From: an uncultured Flavobacteriales bacterium
GTDB lineage: Bacteria; Bacteroidota; Bacteroidia; Flavobacteriales_G; Salibacteraceae
Length of the DNA stretch: 64,000 bases
Direction: 5' to 3'
Assembly (NCBI GenBank): GCA_905479105.1
Contig: CAJQLE010000001.1
Span: 361,628 to 425,627, forward strand
How positions within the stretch are numbered: the stretch's first letter is position 1; every line of letters begins with the position of its first letter. A model generated the notes under the pieces. It did not search any database and was not told the origin of the DNA. It worked only from the letters and a program-made list of their open reading frames with translations. Shown one piece after another: positions 15,957 through 23,449 of this stretch. Both the position numbers and the translations under genes were made by a program.

Positions 15957-17920
15957 AGGCACTCTCAAAATCGCGATTTAAACAAGGGTTGGAATGTCCT
16001 AACAAAATCTATTTTTCAAATAATCCCGATGTTTATCACAACATAAAAAATGAAGACCCATTTTTAGAAGCACTTGCAAGTGGTGGTTTTCAGATAGAAG
16101 AATATGCTCGCCTGCACTATCCGCACGGAATTTTAGTAGACGCACCGTATGAAGATAATGACTATCAAGATTTAGCTGATCAAACTAATGAACTCCTCAA
16201 GCAAGAAAACGTAGTGATATATGAAGCTGCATTTTATGTGAATGATCTATTTATTAGAACCGATGTTCTCATAAAAAAAGGTAATAAGATTGAACTTATA
16301 GAAGTTAAGGCAAAATCAATTGACCCAAATAAGGATCATAATTTTGTTGGGAAAAAAGGCGGATTGGTTGGTGATTGGAAACCTTATTTATTTGATCTGG
16401 CTTTTCAAAGTTATGTAACTCAACTTTGTTTGCCTAACTATAAAATTACTCCTTATTTATGTTTGGTGAATAAAACGAAAGTAGCCACTGTAGAGGGCTT
16501 AAATCAACAATTCAGAGTTAAACAAGATTCTGATAAACGAACTGGCGTAGATGTTTTAGTAGATGATGTTAGGCAGCTAGGAGATAATCTGCTGCATGTA
16601 GAAGATTTGACGGAGGTGGTGGATAAAATACATGACAATGAATTTAAATATTATGATAATCTAAATTTTAATGAAGCCTTAAAATTATTATCAGAGGTAA
16701 GAATTAAGGATTATTATCCCAATTGGCCAGCGCAGTTTGGAGCTTGTAAAAAATGTGAATTTAAGAAGGATGAAAGTGAACAAGGTCAATTAAAGCAATC
16801 TGGTTTTGAGCATTGTTTTAAAACCCAATACCAATGGACGGATGCAGATTTTGCTGCACCTAATATTTTTAATGTTTGGGATTTAAAAGACCCTAAACTA
16901 ATGGCAGAAGGCTTATTATTCAAATCTCAACTAAGTCCTGAGCATATAAAATATAAAGAGGAAGATGAAAGACTCCATCGCACCCAACGCCAGTGGCTTC
17001 AGATAGAAAAAGAACGAGACAATGATTTTACAGAGTTCATCAATAAAGATGGCCTAAGGGCTGAGATGGACACCTGGATATATCCACTTCATTTTATAGA
17101 TTTCGAAACATCAACAGTGCCACTTCCCTTTCATACTGGGCGTACGCCATATGAGCAAATAGCCTTTCAGTTTTCACATCATATCTATCATGAAGATGGA
17201 CGCATTGATCACGCCAATGAATACATAAATACCAAACCTGGTGAATTTCCTAATTTCAAATTCATTTCACAATTAAAAGAAGCTTTGTCACAGGATGAAG
17301 GTACTATTTTCAAGTATTCTACCCATGAAAACACAATACTTAATGTGATTAGGGATCAATTAAAAGCGAGTAATTATCCCAACAAGGAGTCGCTTGTTTC
17401 ATTCATAGAGTCAATTAGTCATCCAAAAAATAATCATACAGATTCTTGGCCAATACCCAAAAGAGATATGGTTGACCTCTGTGATATAGTTAAAAAGTAT
17501 TACTACAACCCACATACCTTTGGATCTAATTCTATTAAAGCAGTACTTCCTGCAATATTAAAGTCAAGCAAGATGGTTAAAGAAAAGTATGGTCAAGCTA
17601 TTGGTGAAATAGTAGTTTCAAGTCAAAATTTTGATTCAAATCATATTTGGTTAAAGCAAGAAGGTAGCAATATCATCAGTCCTTATAAAATGTTGCCTAA
17701 TGTTTTTGAAAACTTTAGCTATGATGAAATTGAATCTAAAGTCTCTGATATAAAAAACATTGATAATGGCGGTGCTGCATTAACTGCTTATGGAAAGATT
17801 CAATACAGCGATATGCCTGCTGATGAGCGCAAAGAAATTGCGGAAGCACTCAAACGCTATTGTGAATTAGATACGTTGGCTATGGTAATGATTTATGAGC
17901 ACTTGAAATCCATTATTTAA
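15953..17920 (+). CDS. DUF2779-type dual nuclease (Cas4-like PD-(D/E)XK plus DEDD exonuclease-like)
   Basis: In this 655-residue protein the N-terminal half is RecB/Cas4-like: LSKSRFKQGLECP with Cys15, Asp104, and Glu117-x-Lys119 in LIEVKAKS. Cys265, Cys268 and Cys288 could join Cys15 in an Fe-S cluster. The C-terminal half (about 375-650) has RNase H/DnaQ-like exonuclease motifs: HFIDFET at about 380, FKYSTHENTIL, and RYCELDTLAMV near the end. This arrangement is that of the DUF2779 family of predicted nucleases, whose role is not established. It is translationally coupled to both neighbours (ATGA and TAATG overlaps). Confidence 0.8.
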   Translation: MKALSKSRFKQGLECPNKIYFSNNPDVYHNIKNEDPFLEALASGGFQIEEYARLHYPHGILVDAPYEDNDYQDLADQTNELLKQENVVIYEAAFYVNDLFIRTDVLIKKGNKIELIEVKAKSIDPNKDHNFVGKKGGLVGDWKPYLFDLAFQSYVTQLCLPNYKITPYLCLVNKTKVATVEGLNQQFRVKQDSDKRTGVDVLVDDVRQLGDNLLHVEDLTEVVDKIHDNEFKYYDNLNFNEALKLLSEVRIKDYYPNWPAQFGACKKCEFKKDESEQGQLKQSGFEHCFKTQYQWTDADFAAPNIFNVWDLKDPKLMAEGLLFKSQLSPEHIKYKEEDERLHRTQRQWLQIEKERDNDFTEFINKDGLRAEMDTWIYPLHFIDFETSTVPLPFHTGRTPYEQIAFQFSHHIYHEDGRIDHANEYINTKPGEFPNFKFISQLKEALSQDEGTIFKYSTHENTILNVIRDQLKASNYPNKESLVSFIESISHPKNNHTDSWPIPKRDMVDLCDIVKKYYYNPHTFGSNSIKAVLPAILKSSKMVKEKYGQAIGEIVVSSQNFDSNHIWLKQEGSNIISPYKMLPNVFENFSYDEIESKVSDIKNIDNGGAALTAYGKIQYSDMPADERKEIAEALKRYCELDTLAMVMIYEHLKSII

Positions 17921-18276
17921 TGGACTTTTCTAAAAACACTCCAGATTTTATAACAGCACTAATGCAAACCTGGCTTTTACAATATAAGCAAGATCAACAA
18001 AACCCTCTTACTACTATCGGTTTGTTTCGTTGGGAATTTAGACCCAACAAACGCAAGCCCGAAAAACCGAGAAGAATTCCAAAAATAGACAAGTGTATAG
18101 ATTTACAAGATTTAAGTTTTAAACATAAGGTGTATTTTTTAGAAATTGATACCAAAACACTACATGTCTATGAATCCTCAGGCATTGCCTTAGGAGGATT
18201 AAATATTGCTCATGAATATACCTTACACGAAGACGAATTTGCTCAAACAAAAGTTCTGTTTAAAATGATTAGATAA
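17920..18276 (+). CDS. Small island protein of unknown function
   Basis: This 118-residue soluble protein has a basic middle (RPNKRKPEKPRRIPKIDK) and no recognised family. Its ATG overlaps the stop of the DUF2779 gene by one base, so it is the last member of the coupled trio. Its stop codon directly abuts the left end of the IS6-family remnant at 18277, so the IS may have trimmed the original C-terminus. A role as partner of the nuclease is only a guess from position. Confidence 0.6.
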   Translation: MDFSKNTPDFITALMQTWLLQYKQDQQNPLTTIGLFRWEFRPNKRKPEKPRRIPKIDKCIDLQDLSFKHKVYFLEIDTKTLHVYESSGIALGGLNIAHEYTLHEDEFAQTKVLFKMIR

Positions 18277-18796
18277 GGTTCTGTCGCATCTAAATTATCA
18301 AAACTTAAATCTTATTCCCCAAATCAATTATATTACAAGCTGTTTACTTCAAATTAAGATTCAGTTTAAGCTACCGAGATGTAGAAGAACTTCTATCTAT
18401 AAGAGGCGTAAAAGTGGATCATGCTACTATTCAGCGCTGGGTATTCAAATTCACACCCCTTGTTGAACAACAATTCAGAAAAAGGAAGAAAATAGTTGGA
18501 AAAAGATGGTGACTAGATGAAACTTATGTTAAAGTAAAAGGGCAATGCAAGTACTTGAATAATATGGTAGAGCAAGATCATCGTTTTATCAAGTGGCGTA
18601 TAATGCTAGGTTTAGGATTTAAAGAATTTGAATCTGCAAAGAGAACCATATCAGGCATAGAAGTAGTTAGAATGATAAAGAAAAATCAACTGTTGAATCC
18701 TGAAAATTCAACCTATAAATCATTTATATCATTAGCTTCGTAAATCAAGATTCAAATCAAACTTTTATAATTATATTTGGTAGATGCGCCAAAACC
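18277..18796 (+). mobile_element. Decayed IS6-family insertion sequence
   Basis: The left end begins GGTTCTGTCGCATCTA and the right end, read inward, GGTTTTGGCGCATCTA. These are imperfect inverted repeats typical of IS6-family ends. The enclosed transposase is broken and internally deleted, leaving 520 bp. It inserted immediately after the stop codon at 18276. Confidence 0.8.
18336..18743 (+). pseudogene. IS6-family transposase remnant (stop codon and internal deletion)
   Basis: One frame reads YFKLRFSLSYRDVEELL, then VDHATIQRWV, a TGA stop after GKRW, LDETYVKVKG with the first catalytic Asp, and directly NNMVEQDHRFIKWR with the catalytic Glu. In family members roughly 80-90 residues, including the second catalytic Asp, lie between KYL and NNMVEQDHR, so that part is deleted. 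The fragment cannot transpose. Confidence 0.85.
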
Positions 18797-18967
18797 TCCA
18801 CTTCTACTAACCGTAGATGAAGAGAAACTAATGAAGATTAAAATATTTGGGTAGTTCGTATTTTATCTAACACAAGAGTGTAGCACGTATAACACAAAAA
18901 TGATTATACTTTTGTAACTACTTGAAAATGAAATGATAAAAGTATATAAAATTAGGTAGTAAGGATA

Positions 18968-18987
18968 GTTATGAGCCCAACGAGCTA
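18968..18987. repeat. Right copy of the tRNA-fMet core repeat (candidate attR)
   Basis: GTTATGAGCCCAACGAGCTA is identical to bases 19294-19313 of the intact tRNA-fMet and shares 18 bases with 11070-11087. It lies outside any tRNA, against the 3' end of the GIY-YIG gene, whose stop codon falls partly inside it. From 18797 to 18967 I see nothing coding. Confidence 0.7.
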
Positions 18988-19230
18988 ACCTCGAATGATT
19001 GACCAAATAAACGCCCTGCCTTTGGCTGATTTCAATGACTTTTCTCGTTTCATGGCCTCACGCTTTTCTGAGTGTTCCTCAGTGTAAACAACTTTCCAAG
19101 GGCGATACTTTACGGTGTATCCTTTGGTTGCCAGCTCATTATGAGATAGCATTCTTGCTTCAAGATCACTCGTGTATCCGATGTAAATCTTGTCGCTTGA
19201 CTCTGAGTATAATGCGTAAACTGTAAACAT
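18985..19230 (-). CDS. GIY-YIG nuclease-family protein
   Basis: The open frame extends to 19365, but that part is translated tRNA, so the real start is the ATG at 19230 (81 residues). The motif is VYALYSESSDKIYIGYTSDLEARMLSH (the Tyr pair of GIY-YIG, then the helix with Arg), with the usual YTEEHSEKREAMKREKSLKSAKGRAFIW end. These tiny UvrC/Slx1-like proteins are common in Bacteroidota and often lie just downstream of tRNA genes. A truncated sister copy is at 10931. Nuclease activity is inferred from the motif. Confidence 0.9.
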   Translation of the reverse strand: MFTVYALYSESSDKIYIGYTSDLEARMLSHNELATKGYTVKYRPWKVVYTEEHSEKREAMKREKSLKSAKGRAFIWSIIRG

Positions 19231-19254
19231 AAAAAAAGCCCCATTGTGGGGCTT
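19231..19254 (-). terminator. Terminator of tRNA-fMet
   Basis: On the minus strand AAGCCCCA-CAA-TGGGGCTT is followed by seven T, six bases after the tRNA 3' end. Confidence 0.85.
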
Positions 19255-19259
19255 AAGTG

Positions 19260-19332
<73 letters not shown>

Positions 19333-19424
19333 ATTTATGCTGCAAAGATAATATGATATTTCCATTAATCAAGCTGTAATAGCTTTAAACTTTTTGATGT
19401 AAAGAATCTAATGCAAAAGCCAAT

Positions 19425-21857
19425 CTATCTGAGCTCTGCTCCAACCTCGCGATTGAATCGTTCGAATAAACGCTTCATTGTTTTGTCCACTTCTTGATCG
19501 GTTAAGGTCTTGTTATCATCACGCAAATTGAAAGCTAAACCATAGCTTTTCTTCCCCTCTGGCATGCCTTTTCCTTGATACACATCAAACAGAGAAACTG
19601 ACTTCAAAAGCTTTCGTTCTGTTTGAAAAGCAAGTTCTTCAAGTTTAGAATACTCAATCCCATTATCTACCAAAAGCGCCAAATCTCTTCGCACTTCTGG
19701 ATATTTTGGTAATTGACCAATATTGATATCGCGTTGGCGCATTTTCACCAAATCTCTCCATCTAATTTCAATGAAATAGACTTCTTTTTTGATTTCAAAC
19801 TTCCTTTTCAGATCATCAGATATGGCTCCTCCAGAAGCAATAACCTTATCGCCTTTCTTCCAATCCAAACCAAATTTGAACCAATCCATCGCTGTTTCTG
19901 AACTTCTGAACTTAGAACTATCAACTCCTAAACGCGCAAGTATTTGCTCAAAAGCAGCTTTCAGTTCATACCAATCTGCATCCAAATCAGCCACTCTCCA
20001 TTTATCGCTAATGGCTTGTCCAGCGAGAGTCATACTTAAGTGTTCTGCCTCTTTAAAAGAATCTCCTTTAACTCGATAAACGTTCCCAAACTCAAACAAC
20101 TTCAAATTCGATTGTTGACGATTAAGGTTGTACGCTGCATTCTCTAATCCTGAGAAAACCAAAGCCGGTCGCATTATGCCAAGATCCGAGCTCAATGGAT
20201 TATTAAGCAATACAATCTCCGACTCATCCCATTCTTCAGAAAATGGCGCGTATTTACCGTCTGTCATTGAATTGCTCATGCATTCGAGAAATCCATTACC
20301 TACTAATTGTTTGGTAATAACCTCCCTTGCCATTGCACTTTCAGAAGGCTTCAAATCTTTGATTGTAGAGAGCACTTTTGATGAAACCGGAACCTCATCA
20401 TAGCCAAAAATCCTCAAAACCTCCTCGATCACATCAGCTTCTCTTGTAACATCCACTTTAAATGGTGGAACACTCAAATGCCATGCATCTCCCGTTTTGT
20501 CTTGAACGTTTACCTCTAGGTTTTGAAGAATATCTGCCATCGCAGCCTTGGGAATTTCGTGTCCAATTAGTGCATTGGCTTTACCTGGTCTGAATGTGAA
20601 ATTGAAATCTGGGAAAGTCTCTGAATGATTGTCTTTGAGTTCACTGCTTATTGTTCCTTCACCCAATTCAGCTATCAATATTGCTGCATATTTCGCTGCA
20701 TAAGCCGTGATGTTCGGATCAATTCCTCTTTCAAATCTGAAAGATGCATCTGTATTCAATGCATGACGCTTGGCTGCTTTTCTAATCCAAACAGGGTTAA
20801 AATAGGCGCTTTCCAAGAAGACGTTCTTCGTATTCTCAGTAACTCCTGATTTGGAACCACCAAACACCCCTGCTAAACACATGGCCTCATTGGCATTGCA
20901 GATCATTAAGTCATCCTGATGCAATTCACGCTCAACACCATCTAAGGTTGTAAACTTAGACTTGGCAGGCATTGTCTTTACAACCACTTTATTGCCTTCT
21001 ATTTTGTCTGCATCAAATGCATGAAGGGGTTGACCGAAAGCATGGTTGATGTAATTGGTGACGTCTACCACATTGTTTATTGGGCGCACGCCAACAGCTA
21101 TCAATCTATTTTGAAGCCAAGAGGGAGATGCTTGAACGGTAACATTTGAAATCGACAAACTCACATATCGTGGACACGCTTCTTTATTCTCAACTTCAAC
21201 AGGAATAAACAACTCATTATTAGTGGGTTTAAACGCTTCTATTGAAGGTTTGGTAAGCGGTAGGTGCTTTCCCTTTCGATGCGCCAATGCGGCTTTTAAA
21301 TCACGAGCCACACCAAAGTGACATGCGGCATCCGCACGATTAGGCGTAAGCCCAATTTCAAAAACATGATCTACTTCTACCTCAAAAAGTCTAGATGCTT
21401 TAGTTCCAATTTTCGTTTCAGAGGGTAAAACCATGATACCATCATGACTTTCTCCTACGCCTATTTCATCTTCAGCACAGATCATTCCTTCGCTAATCTC
21501 TCCTCTAATCTTTGCTTTCTTGATCTCAAAATCTTTCCCATCCGCAGTGTAAAGCTTCGTTCCAACAGTGGCTATAATTACCTTTTGACCTTTGCCAACG
21601 TTTGGCGCACCGCAGACTATGGGAAGCAACTCTCCTATTCCAATATCAACCTTAGTGCAATTGAGCTTATCAGCATTTGGATGAGGCCATTTTTCCACTA
21701 CCTCACCAACTATCAAACCTTCAAGTCCACCTTTGATGGACTCAAATCGCTCAAGTCCTTCTACCTCTAAACCAATACTGGTTAACAAAGCGCTAGTTTC
21801 TTCAGGGGATTCTTCTAGAGACAAATATTGGGACAGCCAATTGTATGAGATTTTCAT
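19425..21857 (-). CDS. pheT: Phenylalanine-tRNA ligase beta subunit
   Basis: The 810 residues match the long bacterial PheT. They include an N-terminal tRNA-binding OB domain (about 40-150; KVDIGIGELLPIVCGAPNV), B3/B4 editing region (about 215-385), B5 domain (about 405-475), a synthetase-like core (RPALVFSGLENAAYNLNRQ), and a C-terminal FDX-ACB anticodon-binding domain (about 715-810; PKYPEVRRDLALLVD). With PheS, encoded elsewhere, it charges tRNA-Phe. It stands alone here, next to tRNA-fMet. Confidence 0.97.
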   Translation of the reverse strand: MKISYNWLSQYLSLEESPEETSALLTSIGLEVEGLERFESIKGGLEGLIVGEVVEKWPHPNADKLNCTKVDIGIGELLPIVCGAPNVGKGQKVIIATVGTKLYTADGKDFEIKKAKIRGEISEGMICAEDEIGVGESHDGIMVLPSETKIGTKASRLFEVEVDHVFEIGLTPNRADAACHFGVARDLKAALAHRKGKHLPLTKPSIEAFKPTNNELFIPVEVENKEACPRYVSLSISNVTVQASPSWLQNRLIAVGVRPINNVVDVTNYINHAFGQPLHAFDADKIEGNKVVVKTMPAKSKFTTLDGVERELHQDDLMICNANEAMCLAGVFGGSKSGVTENTKNVFLESAYFNPVWIRKAAKRHALNTDASFRFERGIDPNITAYAAKYAAILIAELGEGTISSELKDNHSETFPDFNFTFRPGKANALIGHEIPKAAMADILQNLEVNVQDKTGDAWHLSVPPFKVDVTREADVIEEVLRIFGYDEVPVSSKVLSTIKDLKPSESAMAREVITKQLVGNGFLECMSNSMTDGKYAPFSEEWDESEIVLLNNPLSSDLGIMRPALVFSGLENAAYNLNRQQSNLKLFEFGNVYRVKGDSFKEAEHLSMTLAGQAISDKWRVADLDADWYELKAAFEQILARLGVDSSKFRSSETAMDWFKFGLDWKKGDKVIASGGAISDDLKRKFEIKKEVYFIEIRWRDLVKMRQRDINIGQLPKYPEVRRDLALLVDNGIEYSKLEELAFQTERKLLKSVSLFDVYQGKGMPEGKKSYGLAFNLRDDNKTLTDQEVDKTMKRLFERFNREVGAELR

Positions 21858-21991
21858 GTCTAAACTTCAAGTTTGAAGGGCAAAAGTAGCAAGTCAGGTT
21901 AGAGTACGGACATCATATTACAGAAATGAAGCAAAGTGATTTATGATGCACCACTGACGCATCGGATTTGATATCGGATTGATCAATAATC

Positions 21992-22022
21992 AAAAAAGTC
22001 AGGCCCAATAAATATTGAGCCT
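21992..22022 (-). terminator. Terminator after the 100-residue gene
   Basis: On the minus strand a hairpin (AGGCTCAATA-TT-TATTGGGCCT, one mismatch) is followed shortly by TTTTTT. The rest of the 21858-22118 gap shows nothing else. Confidence 0.6.
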
Positions 22023-22118
22023 AACCCCAGTTAACTAACTTAACTAAACCTAATCTTTATAGATGAACTAAAGAATAATAAAGATGAGTTTGACAAATTG
22101 TCAAACTCAAGTTTATAT

Positions 22119-22421
22119 TCATGCCTCTTCTTCAACAACAGAATCCACCATCTGCAGCTGCACCAAGCTATTCACATAAACATTCTTAGAATGATCCATG
22201 GTATTATAAAAAGTAACAAGACGTTTCTTTTCTTCTTTCAAGGCCGTAATTCGATCAGAGTATTCTTCTCCTTCGATATGTTTCAAATCATTACTTAACT
22301 TCTTACACTTATGAAAATTGATCTTATGATCTAATAGATCTATCAAAATTTCAAACGCATCTTTTGCGTTGAAAGTTGTATTGATCAAATGAAGTTCTAG
22401 GTCGGGGTTCTGGTTTTTCAT
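22119..22421 (-). CDS. Small hypothetical protein
   Basis: This 100-residue soluble, mostly helical protein (LLDHKINFHKCKKLSNDLKHIEG, then LKEEKKRLVTFYNTMDHSKNVYVNS) has no recognised family. It is divergent from the LysR gene with 84 bases between starts, so the regulator may control it. A terminator follows at 21992-22022. Confidence 0.7.
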   Translation of the reverse strand: MKNQNPDLELHLINTTFNAKDAFEILIDLLDHKINFHKCKKLSNDLKHIEGEEYSDRITALKEEKKRLVTFYNTMDHSKNVYVNSLVQLQMVDSVVEEEA

Positions 22422-22505
22422 AGCCTTTTGAATTGATTACAAATGTGAGTTGATTTTTTCATAACTCTTTATATATATATTTAATGCAATACATAGTTTT
22501 GTGTT

Positions 22506-23438
22506 ATGAACTATACACTAAGACAGCTAGAGGTATTCACTAAGATTTGCGAACAAAAAAGTATCACGAGAGCTTCCGAAGAGTTACATATGACGCAACC
22601 CGCGGCTTCTATTCAATTGAAAAACTTTCAGGATCAATTTGACATCCCACTTACTGAAGTAATTGGAAGGCAGTTATATGTCACCGCATTTGGGGAAGAA
22701 ATCTATGCTGCATGTCTCAACATTCTCAATGAAACTAAAAAGATTGAGCAAACGACTATGGCCTATAAGGGTCATCTCACAGGGAAAATGACCTTATCCA
22801 TTGTGTCCACAGCAAAGTATATCATGCCTTTTTTCTTGAGTGATTTCTTAAAAGAAAATCCAGGTGTAGAATTGGCAATGGACGTTACGAATAAGTCTTC
22901 TGTGATTCAATCCCTAAATATGAATCAAGTCGACTTTTCTCTTGTTTCTATCCTACCTGACGCGCTGGCTATTGATAATATTGAACTGATGAGGAACACG
23001 CTTTACTTGGTTGGAGGCAAGCAAGCAAAAAAGCCCAACAAAGCTCAACAGCCAAGTTATATAGCGGACCTGCCCCTTATTTATAGAGAAAATGGCTCGG
23101 GAACGCGCCAGACCATGGAGCGATTTTTAGAAAGCAATAATATAAAACCCCGAAAAATGCTTGAATTGACATCCAATGAGGCTGTAAAACAGGCAGTAAT
23201 TGCAGGCTTTGGTTATTCAATTATGCCTCTTATTGGAATAAAAAACGAATTAACACAAGGCGATGTCACCATCATCCCAGTGAAAGGAATGCCTATCGAG
23301 TCAAGTTGGAATTTGATATGGCTTAAAAGCAAAAAGTTCTCTCCTCCAGCTAAAGCTTTTCTAGAGTATATCCTAACCAATAAAGACGATATTATTCAGC
23401 GCCATTTCTCTTGGTTTGAACAAAAACCGAAAATGTAG
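22506..23438 (+). CDS. LysR-family transcriptional regulator
   Basis: The 310-residue protein has an N-terminal winged helix (about 3-62; LRQLEVFTKICEQKSITRASEELHMTQPAAS) and a periplasmic-binding-like effector domain (about 90-300). A TAGTTTTG element at 22494-22501 fits the Bacteroidota -7 consensus and would give an almost leaderless message. It is divergent from the 100-residue gene and convergent with the glucan phosphorylase gene, 11 bases apart. The effector is unknown; CbbR/CysB-type relatives respond to small metabolites. Confidence 0.9.
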   Translation: MNYTLRQLEVFTKICEQKSITRASEELHMTQPAASIQLKNFQDQFDIPLTEVIGRQLYVTAFGEEIYAACLNILNETKKIEQTTMAYKGHLTGKMTLSIVSTAKYIMPFFLSDFLKENPGVELAMDVTNKSSVIQSLNMNQVDFSLVSILPDALAIDNIELMRNTLYLVGGKQAKKPNKAQQPSYIADLPLIYRENGSGTRQTMERFLESNNIKPRKMLELTSNEAVKQAVIAGFGYSIMPLIGIKNELTQGDVTIIPVKGMPIESSWNLIWLKSKKFSPPAKAFLEYILTNKDDIIQRHFSWFEQKPKM

Positions 23439-23449
23439 CTCAAACATCT

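Larger units (their letters stand above)
11070..18987. mobile_element. A+T-rich genomic island between tRNA-fMet core repeats
   Basis: The 7.9-kb segment between two direct copies of an 18-base piece of tRNA-fMet is visibly richer in A+T than both flanks. It holds a single-strand row of seven genes (11407-18276), mostly unfamiliar, followed by an IS6-family remnant. A tRNA gene as boundary and foreign composition suggest integration by site-specific recombination. No integrase gene is present, so the element would be defective, or its integrase has been lost. The non-coding stretch 11107-11406 holds only a tiny ORF (11179) and no clear signal. Confidence 0.55.

Noticed and set aside
18555-18743. 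Stand-alone 62-residue protein
   Set aside because: It is only the C-terminal end of the broken IS6 transposase.
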